A stretch of 15,112 nucleotides of DNA, taken from NCBI GenBank assembly GCA_900770225.1, contig CAAGJU010000091.1:1-15112 (forward strand), in the 5' to 3' direction. Both the position numbers and the translations under genes were made by a program. Source of the DNA: Lachnospiraceae bacterium. Its GTDB lineage: Bacteria > Bacillota > Clostridia > Lachnospirales > Lachnospiraceae. Positions within the stretch are counted from its first letter, which is position 1, and each line of letters begins with the position of its first letter. The notes under the pieces are model-generated. The model did no database searches. It saw only the letters and a program-made list of their open reading frames with translations, and was not told where the DNA came from. This document shows positions 1 to 7,434 of this stretch, piece by piece.

Positions 1-42
1 TAATGTTTTTTATATACTTACAGTATTTACTATGCAGTCCTT

Positions 43-108
43 CCGATTTCAGGGAATTCCCATGCGGATAAGAGGGAAAAATTTATCCGATTTGAGGGAA
101 AATCTGTT
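43..108. repeat. Three tandem degenerate 22-bp repeats
   Basis: Three copies begin at 43, 65 and 87 with an exact 22-bp period. The shared core is CCGATTTGAGGGAAAA on the plus strand; the first and third copies differ at only one of the first 14 bases, and the middle copy is more diverged. The array overlaps the premature stop of the minus-strand regulator gene (83-1096). Since 22 is not a multiple of 3 and the copies contain stops, it is not a protein repeat. It may mark the recombination junction that removed the 3' end of the gene. Confidence 0.6.
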
Positions 109-1096
109 GACAAAACACACTGGCAAAAACTTCAACCATGGGACCGCTGCCTCTGACACTGAAATCCTGGTGAATCAATGCATTAGCAACAGCTTCTCTG
201 ATCGCAATTTCAGGATATGCGGTGATCTTTGTTCTGATTCCGCTTTGCGGGATGGTCTCCTGTGAAGGTAAAAGAGCATACAGGTATTGCAAAGCGGTTT
301 CAAATCCTGTGGCATATCCGGAAGAAAAAGTATGTTCCTTCAGCATTTCCATGCGACTGTTATCCTTGTACTGGATAATTCTCAGCGCCTTTCTGGACAA
401 AGAAGAAAATGATGTCAGAGCTTTTGCAAATAATATTGCCCCCAGATTTGTGATGGAATAAAGACCATTATCCCCGTGTGAAAGGATTCCATCTTCAATC
501 AGGTAGTGGGCGATGGACTCGGAATCTGACGGCATCTTTTGGCTCATTAGGTCGAAATAGGACGATACCTGGAGCATCTGAAATGCATCAGACAGGGTGA
601 GATTTTCAACAGCGGGATATTCTTCAAATCGAATGCTGCGAATCTTGTCCCATAATTCCGCCTGAAGAGAAGGGTAGGAACTCAGCTTTTTTGTATAACT
701 TCCTACCCGAACGTATTCTACCTTTTCGAATGTGACGGGATAGCCAAAAGCGCGGGAAATGACAAGAATGCCTATCTTTTTGTCATTGACGGTCTCTGTT
801 TCGAAAGAAAATTCAGCATTATTCGACAGCAATCCCCGTAACCAGTTTTCGAGTTCCTCATTTCCCTTTTTCAGTGATTGCAGTGTGTGCTTGGTACCGA
901 CAATTTCATGATCGGCATCATTAATACCCCATAGCATATAGGCCTTGTTTTTTTCATGCAAGGCAGCACTGTTGGCAAGAGCACTGATATCTTGTCCAAT
1001 CATTTCCGGATCATAATTGTTGTGCTTGAATTCGACCCATTCCGTTTCATGAGGGAGCTTGCATAATTCCTGAATGAGAGCCTGGTTTGCAGTCAT
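83..1096 (-). pseudogene. C-terminally truncated AlbA_2 (Schlafen-like) putative transcriptional regulator / ATP-binding protein
   Basis: The 337-residue product has the layout of the AlbA_2 putative regulator family. An N-terminal AlbA_2 DNA-binding domain (about residues 10-130, with ETEWVEFKHN and later GINDADHEIVG) is followed by a winged-helix-like middle. The beginning of a histidine-kinase-like ATPase domain comes last (EIAIREAVANALIHQDFSVRG). Family members usually run to about 450-490 residues and continue with a motif such as ENRIEITNPG. Here homology-like sequence stops after PMVEVF, followed by about 13 unrelated residues and a stop inside the 22-bp repeats, so the 3' part is missing. 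The start at 1096 is chosen because GGAGGG (1104-1109) lies 7 bases upstream. An ATG at 1123 would put the start almost on the expected transcription start. The promoter appears intact, so a truncated DNA-binding protein may still be made. The family call is from motifs, not a search. Confidence 0.75.
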
Positions 1097-1134
1097 GACT
1101 TTACCCTCCACATGGTAGTTCATTACATATCCTT

Positions 1135-1183
1135 ATTATAGCAAATTAAATGAAAATAAAAAGCAAATTAAAGGCAAGTTAAA
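1135..1183 (-). promoter_or_regulatory. Promoter and putative operator of the AlbA_2 gene
   Basis: On the minus strand a consensus -10 box TATAAT occupies 1135-1140, and transcription would start near 1128, about 30 bases before the chosen ATG. No good -35 box is visible. That region is instead filled by the decamer TTTAATTTGC (1141-1150 and 1163-1172) and its variant TTTAACTTGC (1174-1183, and again at 1251-1260). The copy starts lie 22, 11 and 77 bp apart, all multiples of 11, so all sites face the same side of the helix. This looks like a cooperative operator, possibly for autoregulation by the AlbA_2 protein (inference). Confidence 0.55.
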
Positions 1184-1245
1184 TCGTGGACAGAAAACAT
1201 TGAAAATATAGGATTTCTGACCTTCTCCCGGGCATAAATGATTGA

Positions 1246-2148
1246 GCTCAGCAAGTTAAAAGTATCAGGGAGAGCGGTTCATCGTTTCTCTGGCAATTAC
1301 AGTCAACAGATATCGTCAGCCGGGCCTATCAGGATCTGATCCGGAAGCTGATGGCGGATATCGCTATTGTCGAAGAGGAAAAAGCCCATATCGTAAGTCT
1401 TCTTCAGAGCTATGTGAAGCAGGTGCATGAAGAGCTGGGAAAGATCGACAGGAATTCCACCATACCGGTCAGAGGCAGACGGATCAAGATGCTGAAAATC
1501 GACCTGCCGGACTGGTCGGATAAGGAAAATCTCTATCATGTCCGTATCAATGACCTGATCGATACGATCTGTGAAAAGGGCATGGAAATCCTGGATCAGA
1601 ACGGATCTCTGCATGAATTTATCGGGAAACGGATGACCACAAAGGAACTCTATGATGCAGTGGTTGGCATTGGAAATGTCAATGTCCTCCTTTATAAGAT
1701 TGAGGAGCAGAGAGAATTGCAGATTTCCTGGAACGAGGTCGCCAGAAATTCCGGAGGCGAGGGATTCCTTTCTGCCTTTGTCATTCTTTCCAGCCTGCTT
1801 TCCTACATGCGCCGTGATGATACCGATGTCTTTGCTGACCGGAATGAGGGAAAGGTCCTCCTCATGGACAATCCCTTTGCCCAGACCAATGCTGCGCACC
1901 TCTTAAAGCCCCTTATGGATGTGGCCAGGAACAACAATACTCAGCTGATCTGCCTGACCGGTCTTGGAGGAGACTCCATTTACAGCCGTTTTGACAATAT
2001 CTATGCTCTGAATCTGATTCCGTCCAGTCTTGATAATGGAGTTCAGCACCTGAATGCGACCCATACCCGCGGAGAGGATCCAGAGGTTCTGACAACGGCC
2101 CATTTGCAGGTCTCGGATGATGACGGACAGATGGAAATCCTTTTCTGA
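1246..2148 (+). pseudogene. C-terminal remnant of a large SMC/Rad50-like ATPase
   Basis: The frame is open from a stop at 1243 to the stop at 2146-2148; the first ATG is at 1351, but family-like sequence already seems to start around 1300 (STDIVSRAYQDLIRKL). No ribosome binding site precedes 1351. The first part is helical and charged, like the end of a coiled coil. The second half carries an ABC-type signature (NSGGEGFLSAFVILSSLL), a Walker-B-like strand (KVLLMDNPFAQTNAAHL, with Asn where Glu is usual) and a following switch-like segment (QLICLTGLGG). The Walker A and the rest of the coiled coil, which would need to be far upstream, are absent, so this is a 5'-deleted gene. Such heads occur in large ATPases of Wadjet-like or other plasmid/phage-defence loci, but I cannot name the subfamily. 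The upstream boundary coincides with the regulatory region of the divergent AlbA_2 gene. Confidence 0.65.
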
Positions 2149-2281
2149 AAGGATGATATTTTCTATGTATCTGATATGAATAACGAGAAACTTGAGAGGG
2201 AGACGGGATACCATTCTGAAAAGTGATATCAGGGGGCAATAAAATTCTATAAAAAACAATTATCTTCTAACTCATGAGACA

Positions 2282-2287
2282 TATAAT
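2282..2287 (+). promoter_or_regulatory. Possible -10 box for the GH43 gene
   Basis: A perfect TATAAT lies 147 bases before the GH43 start in AT-rich DNA. No convincing -35 hexamer is seen at 16-18 bp. The 2149-2434 interval otherwise shows no gene. It includes a short palindrome around 2360-2376 (AGACC and GGTCT arms) that could bind a regulator. Confidence 0.35.
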
Positions 2288-2434
2288 GTACTATTTTGAA
2301 AGCAGGATAGGCAATCCATATATACATGACTGCTGAGGTGACTTTGGAGAAGGAGCCAGACCGGACCATGGTCTATCTTTCTTCCGTCGAATATCGAGGC
2401 GGATCATGATGCAGACCGTCAGGGGGAAATCAAA

Positions 2435-4276
2435 ATGAAATATTATTGCAATCCTGTAAACATCAATTACCGCTATCAGTTCAATCTGGATCAAAGAAAG
2501 GGCGGAAAAATCGAGATCGACCGTGAGGCGGCGGATCCTTCCATGATCATGTTCAAAGGAAGGTATTATATTTTCGCGTCCATGACACTGGGTGTCTGGG
2601 TGTCTGATGATCTGGTGAACTGGGAGAATCACCGGCTGCCGGATGATCTGCCGCTTTATGACTATGCACCGGATGTGCGGGTTCTCGGCGACTATGTCTA
2701 TTTCTGTGCCTCCAGAAGAGAAGAAAACTGCGACCGTTATCGGACAAAGGATATCCTGAACGGACCCTATGAAAAGGTTCCGGGAACCTTCCCCTATTGG
2801 GATCCCAATCTTTTTATAGATGATGACGGCCGGATTTATTTCTACTGGGGCTGCTCCAATGTGACACCGATCTACGGCGTGGAGCTGGACCCGGAAACCA
2901 TGAATCCAAAAACCAAGCCGGTTGCCTGCATTAGCGGGAATCCTCTGGTCAACGGCTATGAGCGGGTCGGCGAAGACGGTAAGGACCTGCCACGCTCTGA
3001 GGCAGAAGTTGAAATGATGTATCAGGGCTTTCTGAAAAAGCAGGGCCTTACGGAGGAAGCTGTGCCTGCTGCCTATGTCGGCATGATCAAGGGAATGTTC
3101 AGTAATAAGCCCTTTATCGAAGGCGCCTGGATGGACAAGCATGAGGGAAAATATTATCTCCAGTATGCCTGCACCGGCGCCCAATACAATGTCTATGCAG
3201 ACGGCGTCTATGTCAGCGACTCCCCGCTTGGGCCCTTTCATCCGGCGAAAAACAATCCCTATTCCTATAAGCCGGGCGGATTTCTTCCCGGTGCCGGACA
3301 TGGTTCTACGATGCAGGATAAAAACGGCAGATACTGGCATACCGCAACTATGCGGATTAGTGTCAATCATGACTTCGAGCGCCGTGTCGGCATCTGGCCG
3401 GCAGCTTTTGACAGAGAAGGAGAACTGGTCTGTGACCAGAGATACGGTGACTGGCCGCAGAGAGCGGATCAGGAGATTTTTTCCGATCCGGACTGGATGC
3501 TACTTTCTTTCGGAAAAGAGGTTACAGCCTCTTCGGTCTACAGTGGAACAACTCTTTCTGTCAATCAGAATACTGCACCGGAAAATGCGGTCGACGAGAA
3601 TGTACAGACCTGGTGGAGAGCCGCTTCCAATCAGCCGGGAGCATGGGTTCAGGTGGATCTGAAGGAAGCCATGGATGTCCGTGCCATTCAGGTAAATTTC
3701 GCGGATGACGGCATTGACATTCCGGTACCCGGCAAGATCCGGGGTATAACCCAGGCCCGTTATATCGATCCGAGGGATCACAGGACCCAGTGGAAGCTTT
3801 CCGGTTCTCTGGATGGTGAGAACTGGTTTGTCATTGAGGATAAATGGGAAGCTGATACCGACCTTACTCACGATCTTGTCGTTCGCGAAGAGGGAATGAA
3901 AGCCCGTTTTATCCGCCTGACCATTCACGCAACTGCCTATGATCAGGCAGCCTGTGTCAGCGGCCTCCGAATCTTCGGTCACGGCAGTCAGAAGGCTCCT
4001 GAGAAGGCAGTCTTTACCGCAGAGTATGCGGGAGATCTGGGTATCGATATGGATGTCACAGCTAGTGCGGAAGGTGCCCTGGGCTACAACATTCTCTTTG
4101 GCAATAAGCCGGATCGGCTGTATCACAGCTATATGGTTTTCGCCCGGAAGGGACGGGGATCCGAAGCAAAGCAGAGGCTTGCAGCCCTGGTCAAGGATGC
4201 TGACTATTATGTCCGCGTGGATGCCTTTAATGAAGGCGGTATTACAAAGGGTGAGGTTATTCATCTGGAAAAGTGA
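2435..4276 (+). CDS. Glycoside hydrolase family 43 protein with discoidin-type (F5/8 type C) domain
   Basis: The 613-residue protein begins with a five-bladed GH43 catalytic domain (about 20-345). The three family carboxylates are visible: D34 in ADPSMI (base), D123 in YWDPNLFIDDDGR (pKa modulator) and E229 in FIEGAWM (acid), plus a GHGS motif at H289. Members remove arabinose or xylose from plant polysaccharides or act on related glycans; the exact substrate cannot be read. Residues 360-515 form a discoidin/CBM32-like beta-sandwich (NAVDENVQTWWRA, WVQVDL, ARFIRLTI, GLRIFG). The last 100 residues look like a fibronectin-III-like fold (YNILFGNKP, YYVRVDAFNEGG). There is no signal peptide or membrane segment, so it is probably cytoplasmic and works on imported oligosaccharides. 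The start is well supported by AGGGGG at 2421-2426, 8 bases upstream. It stands alone, with a separate promoter for the next gene. Confidence 0.9.
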   Translation: MKYYCNPVNINYRYQFNLDQRKGGKIEIDREAADPSMIMFKGRYYIFASMTLGVWVSDDLVNWENHRLPDDLPLYDYAPDVRVLGDYVYFCASRREENCDRYRTKDILNGPYEKVPGTFPYWDPNLFIDDDGRIYFYWGCSNVTPIYGVELDPETMNPKTKPVACISGNPLVNGYERVGEDGKDLPRSEAEVEMMYQGFLKKQGLTEEAVPAAYVGMIKGMFSNKPFIEGAWMDKHEGKYYLQYACTGAQYNVYADGVYVSDSPLGPFHPAKNNPYSYKPGGFLPGAGHGSTMQDKNGRYWHTATMRISVNHDFERRVGIWPAAFDREGELVCDQRYGDWPQRADQEIFSDPDWMLLSFGKEVTASSVYSGTTLSVNQNTAPENAVDENVQTWWRAASNQPGAWVQVDLKEAMDVRAIQVNFADDGIDIPVPGKIRGITQARYIDPRDHRTQWKLSGSLDGENWFVIEDKWEADTDLTHDLVVREEGMKARFIRLTIHATAYDQAACVSGLRIFGHGSQKAPEKAVFTAEYAGDLGIDMDVTASAEGALGYNILFGNKPDRLYHSYMVFARKGRGSEAKQRLAALVKDADYYVRVDAFNEGGITKGEVIHLEK

Positions 4277-4314
4277 AGATTTAAATATCTGAAAATAAAA
4301 GAAATATTTTGTAA

Positions 4315-4342
4315 TTGAATATACATAGGAAGATGCTATAAT
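4315..4342 (+). promoter_or_regulatory. Promoter of the alpha/beta hydrolase gene
   Basis: TTGAAT (4315-4320), a 16-bp spacer and a perfect TATAAT (4337-4342) form a good housekeeping promoter about 57 bases before the start codon. It indicates that the hydrolase is transcribed independently of the GH43 gene upstream. Confidence 0.65.
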
Positions 4343-4398
4343 TCTGATAGAAGAACCTTATAAATCAGGGGTTAAAGCTATACTCGGAGGTGATTTTT

Positions 4399-5319
4399 AT
4401 GCTTTATGAGGATTCTTTTCTATCAAGCAACCAGAGAGATCAGGTACAGTACTGGATTTATGTGCCGGCTGCAAAGCCGAAGGGGGTGATCCAGCTGGTA
4501 CATGGTTTCGGTGAGCATTCCCGCCGTTTCCTCTACATGATCGTCCGTTTTCTTGAGGCAGACTATATTGTCGCTGCAGATGACCATGTCGGCCACGGCA
4601 AGACGGCAATCGCAAATCCCGGTACCTGGGGTGACTGGGGCGATGGCGGTTTTGAAACCATGGTAAAGGATGAGCATCTTCTGAAGGAAGAAGTTCAGAA
4701 GAAGTTCCCGAATATCCCTTATTATATCTTTGGACATAGCATGGGATCAGTCATTGTCCGTGAATTTATGGCCAGATACGGCGAAGAACTGGAAGCAGCA
4801 ACCATCTGCGGTACCTGCGGTGATTTCCCGACCGAGAAGGCAGAGGAAATCCTGAAAAAAGACATTGCCGAGGGCAAAGGCAAAGAGAGCGATCCCGAAG
4901 CTGCCGGTGTGGCAATGGGCTGGATGGGTGAACGATGCGGAGAGATCAAACTCGGAAACGAGTGGATCTGTCATGATCCCTATGTCCAGACTGATCATGC
5001 CAATGATCCCTTTGATGCTTTTACCAAGCCTACGACCAACCAGTCTCTGCTCTACTTCATGGAGATGATCGATGATGTCAAAGGTACGAAGTGGGCGGAA
5101 AAGGTTCCCAAGGATCTGCCAATCTACAGCATTGCCGGCGACCAGGATCCCTTCGGTACCTATGGAAAAGGCGTTTATGAAGTCGCAGACTGGCTTTATC
5201 GGACGGGCCATACGGTAACGACGAAGATGTATTCCGGCTATCGTCATGAAATCCATAATTACAGGGAAATCAAGGGCGAAGTCGTTGACGGAATCATAGA
5301 ATTCTTTGATGCGCACTGA
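4399..5319 (+). CDS. Alpha/beta hydrolase, monoacylglycerol lipase / serine aminopeptidase S33 type
   Basis: This 306-residue soluble protein has the full Hydrolase_4 pattern. It shows the oxyanion region VHGFGEHSRR (34-43), the nucleophile elbow GHSMGS (S114), the acid D250 in GDQDPFG and the catalytic histidine H283 in GYRHEIHN. The family cleaves lysophospholipids, monoacylglycerols or other carboxyl esters. With carbohydrate enzymes nearby it could instead remove acyl groups from glycans, but nothing in the sequence decides this. A GTG at 4390 is in frame, but the ATG at 4399 is preferred because GGAGG (4386-4390) lies 8 bases before it. Length is usual for the family. No signal peptide is seen. 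It has its own promoter and is followed by a terminator, so it is probably monocistronic. Confidence 0.9.
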   Translation: MLYEDSFLSSNQRDQVQYWIYVPAAKPKGVIQLVHGFGEHSRRFLYMIVRFLEADYIVAADDHVGHGKTAIANPGTWGDWGDGGFETMVKDEHLLKEEVQKKFPNIPYYIFGHSMGSVIVREFMARYGEELEAATICGTCGDFPTEKAEEILKKDIAEGKGKESDPEAAGVAMGWMGERCGEIKLGNEWICHDPYVQTDHANDPFDAFTKPTTNQSLLYFMEMIDDVKGTKWAEKVPKDLPIYSIAGDQDPFGTYGKGVYEVADWLYRTGHTVTTKMYSGYRHEIHNYREIKGEVVDGIIEFFDAH

Positions 5320-5343
5320 TACCGTTCCATCAATAGAAAAACA

Positions 5344-5414
5344 AAAAATACCCTCCCGGGCATGCAGGAGAATGGAAATGCCATTCTCCTGGATAGCCTG
5401 AGGAGGGTATTTTT
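5344..5414 (+). terminator. Long nested-hairpin intrinsic terminator
   Basis: The outer arms AAAAATACCCTCC (5344-5356) and GGAGGGTATTTTT (5402-5414) are perfectly complementary and end in a T-run. Between them an inner perfect 11-bp hairpin (5365-5375 with 5381-5391) has a five-base loop. The A-run before and T-run after make it potentially bidirectional, although no convergent gene is seen. Confidence 0.9.
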
Positions 5415-5480
5415 CGTTTTTATTTTTTGATTTTGATACCTGGAATGCTGAAAATAATATATAATATATTATATTTTAAC

Positions 5481-5514
5481 AAATATTACAGCAATTAATA
5501 TTTAAAATATTACA
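5481..5514. repeat. Direct decamer repeat upstream of the HTH gene
   Basis: AAATATTACA occurs at 5481-5490 and 5505-5514, 24 bp apart, in very AT-rich DNA about 85-115 bases before the HTH gene start. It is a candidate operator for autoregulation, which is common for antitoxins. The AT-richness makes chance recurrence possible. Confidence 0.35.
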
Positions 5515-5597
5515 TTTTATCAGAAACCGTGAGATACTGCCATATAGAAAATATAAGAAGCTGGAAGAATATGAGAATCGAAAAAGGAGTGCCTGGA

Positions 5598-5936
5598 GTG
5601 AAAATAAATAAGGATTTAAATGCGGCTTCTATTACAATTGAACTTTCTTCCAGATTTAAACAGTATCGTATATCTTATCCAATGACAAGGGCGGAACTGG
5701 CTGAAAAATCGATGGTTTCAGTCGGGACAATTGCGCGATTCGAAAATGGAAAAGATATCGGACTGATGAACCTGATCAAGCTGTTCAAGGCTCTTGACCT
5801 GGAAGAAAAACTGGATTTTATTTTGCCTGACCCAGAAAGGAGACCATCCTATTATGTATCAGACAATGTCAGAAGACAAAGAGCCAGTAAACGAAAGAAG
5901 ACGGATCATGAATGGAAATGGGGAGACCAGCTATGA
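5598..5936 (+). CDS. XRE-family helix-turn-helix protein, HipB-like antitoxin (orphan)
   Basis: The 112-residue protein carries one Cro/C1-type HTH (about residues 18-75; MTRAELAEKSMVSVGTIARFENGK is the recognition part). It then has a basic tail ending in HEWKWGDQL. Tails with RQRAS and WKWGD are, as I recall, typical of HipB-like antitoxins encoded just upstream of HipA-type kinases. The start is GTG 5598, because AAAGGAG (5583-5589) lies 8 bases upstream; in-frame GTG 5529, ATG 5571 and GTG 5589 lack such a site. The stop overlaps an ATG (ATGA at 5933-5936), the usual coupling to hipA. However, that second frame ends after five codons and an IS110 element begins within a few dozen bases. 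The gene therefore appears to be an antitoxin without its toxin. Base composition is lower in GC than most neighbours, consistent with acquisition. Confidence 0.75.
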   Translation: MKINKDLNAASITIELSSRFKQYRISYPMTRAELAEKSMVSVGTIARFENGKDIGLMNLIKLFKALDLEEKLDFILPDPERRPSYYVSDNVRRQRASKRKKTDHEWKWGDQL

Positions 5937-5950
5937 AAAGTCAAGCATAA
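5933..5950 (+). pseudogene. Five-codon stub where the HipA-like toxin should begin
   Basis: ATG at 5933 overlaps the antitoxin stop by the ATGA arrangement seen in coupled toxin-antitoxin pairs, reads MKSQA and stops. No HipA-like sequence is found before the transposase, and none lies between the right end of the insertion element and the GH1 gene. The toxin gene was probably lost with, or after, the insertion; this is inference from position. Confidence 0.35.
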
Positions 5951-6054
5951 ATTAGCAGAAAATTATCTTTTTGTTCTGTGGCTATAAAAGGGTAACTTTA
6001 ATAGAGCTCCCTTACAGGTGCTTTTCAAAATCTACTATGATCTCGGGTTAGAAC

Positions 6055-7218
6055 TTACTCGAGGTTGAATGCCACATCGTCAGTAAGCATCTTAAAGATG
6101 ACCCTGACGAGCTTGCCGGCACAATGCCCAAGGGCATTGTAGTGCATCCGGCCCTCGGCTATTTTGGCGTCATAATACGCTTTAAAAGTCGAATTATTTC
6201 TCACTACGTTGTGAGCTGCATTTATCAATGCATACCGGAGAACCCGGGAGCCACGTTTAGACATTCTGGTGTGGCTGGCATTGAAGTTACCAGATTGATA
6301 TACAGAAGGATCCAGTCCGGCAAAAGCAAGCAGCTGACAGGGCTTTTGGAAGCGATGAATATCGCCAATCTCGCCCAGGATCATACCGCCATTGACATAA
6401 CCAATGCCGGGTATGGTCATTATTACGGAATCGAGTCCGAGCATGATTTCGGTCATCTGAGATTCGATATCCTTGATCTGCCTGTCCAGTAACTCGATCT
6501 GCTCCACAGACTGTGTTACTTGTAAGGATAGGGCTCTGTCGCTGGAACCGACAGACTTCTGTGCCAGAATTCTTAATTCTTTGGCCTGCTCTTTATTAAA
6601 GTGACCGTGGGAGGCAACTTCGAGCAGATGCACAAGATGAGTCAAGTGCATGGAAGCAATCAGTTCAGGTGTAGGAGCCTCTTTCAGAAGGGCATAAACA
6701 GCCTTCTGATGAAGTCCGGATTTGAAGAAATACTGCAGTTCCGGGAAAACCCGGTCAACGTAAGCAGTGAGCTGGATCTTAAGCCTGGTCCGCTCCTTGG
6801 TGTTCTTCTGCCGGAAACGGCCGAGATTCTTTAAGTGCATGAGGTCGATATCCTCCTGCGAAAAGAACCTGTGCGGCTGAGTAATCAAAGTTCTGGCAAT
6901 AACTAACGTATCCACCTTGTCGGTCTTGGTCTTCCGGATGTTGTTCTTACGCATCGTGGAAGTCTGGATCGGGTTGATGACGCAGACCTGGTAGCGTTTA
7001 GATACGAGGAATTCAACCAGGTTGTCAGCATAATGTGCCGTCGATTCAAGACCAATGATGAGGCTGCGGCGATCGTATGATGCGAGCGCGGAAAGCAGCC
7101 TGCAGAAGCCATCATTGTCATTTGTAAATTTGAACGGCTTAACGAGTACTTCACCATCTGCTGAAACGACAGAGGCAAAGTGATTGAGTTTGGCAATATC
7201 GATGCCTACATAGTACAT
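6055..7218 (-). CDS. IS110-family DEDD transposase (recombinase)
   Basis: The 387-residue protein is full length for the family. The N-terminal RuvC-like DEDD domain shows D7 (YVGIDIAK), E58 (IIGLEST), D100 and D103 (KTDKVDTLVIAR). A helical coiled-coil region follows (about 130-260). The C-terminal Tnp domain has IPGIGYVNGGMILGEIGD, AFAGLDPSVYQSG and RMSKRGSRVLRYAL, and S309 in QSG sits where the catalytic serine of this family lies. Such enzymes cut and join DNA guided by a bridge RNA. All four acidic residues and the serine are present, so it may be active. The start at 7218 is chosen over 7260 because AGGAGGG lies just upstream and MYYVGIDIAK is the canonical N-terminus. The ribosome binding site lies in the loop of a small hairpin (7222-7241). 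Confidence 0.93.
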   Translation of the reverse strand: MYYVGIDIAKLNHFASVVSADGEVLVKPFKFTNDNDGFCRLLSALASYDRRSLIIGLESTAHYADNLVEFLVSKRYQVCVINPIQTSTMRKNNIRKTKTDKVDTLVIARTLITQPHRFFSQEDIDLMHLKNLGRFRQKNTKERTRLKIQLTAYVDRVFPELQYFFKSGLHQKAVYALLKEAPTPELIASMHLTHLVHLLEVASHGHFNKEQAKELRILAQKSVGSSDRALSLQVTQSVEQIELLDRQIKDIESQMTEIMLGLDSVIMTIPGIGYVNGGMILGEIGDIHRFQKPCQLLAFAGLDPSVYQSGNFNASHTRMSKRGSRVLRYALINAAHNVVRNNSTFKAYYDAKIAEGRMHYNALGHCAGKLVRVIFKMLTDDVAFNLE

Positions 7219-7221
7219 AGT

Positions 7222-7241
7222 GAAACCCTCCTTTCGGTTTC
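7222..7241 (-). promoter_or_regulatory. Hairpin enclosing the transposase ribosome binding site
   Basis: GAAACC (7222-7227) and GGTTTC (7236-7241) form a perfect 6-bp stem. The eight-base loop, read on the minus strand, holds GAAAGGAG, the Shine-Dalgarno sequence of the transposase. It would limit translation, as is common for transposases. Confidence 0.5.
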
Positions 7242-7244
7242 CGG

Positions 7245-7434
7245 ATACTGTGGCATCCACCAGCGATTATCATCGTAGACTTGATTGAAATAAGTACTCA
7301 GGAGAAGTTCTCCGGCACATCCAGCTGATAAACAATTCAGATAAAGGTAGCGGCAATACACTCCTATAAAGTAGTCAAAGCTACAGGGAAAAATCAAAAG
7401 TCCCACAGTATTTGAATGTATTGAACCACAGTAT
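7245..7434 (-). ncRNA. Candidate IS110 bridge RNA region
   Basis: The non-coding stretch upstream of the transposase has the position and length (about 190 bases) of an IS110 bridge RNA. It is bounded by complementary nonamers: CCACAGTAT occurs at 7403-7411 and 7426-7434, and its reverse complement ATACTGTGG at 7245-7253. Inside are a perfect palindrome-like hairpin (GGAGAA/TTCTCC, 7301-7313) and a 5-bp stem (7347-7351 with 7380-7384) closing a 28-base loop, the kind of large loop in which guide bases reside. No guide-to-flank match could be assigned by eye, so the RNA ends and guides are inferred. Confidence 0.45.

Noticed and set aside
1097..1123. ATG at 1123 as start of the AlbA_2 gene
   Set aside because: The -10 box at 1135-1140 would leave almost no leader and no ribosome binding site; ATG 1096 has GGAGGG at good spacing.
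1139..1183. CRISPR-like array from the GCAAATTAAA repeats
   Set aside because: Units are only 10 bp with 1-67 bp gaps and no cas genes; operator sites fit better.
2326..2409. 27-codon ORF (MTAEVTLEKEPD...) before GH43
   Set aside because: There is no ribosome binding site, no known family, and the length is expected by chance.
2291..4264. Long minus-strand frames opposite the GH43 gene (2291-3370 and 3500-4264)
   Set aside because: They are shadows of the GH43 coding sequence with no ribosome binding site or family motif.
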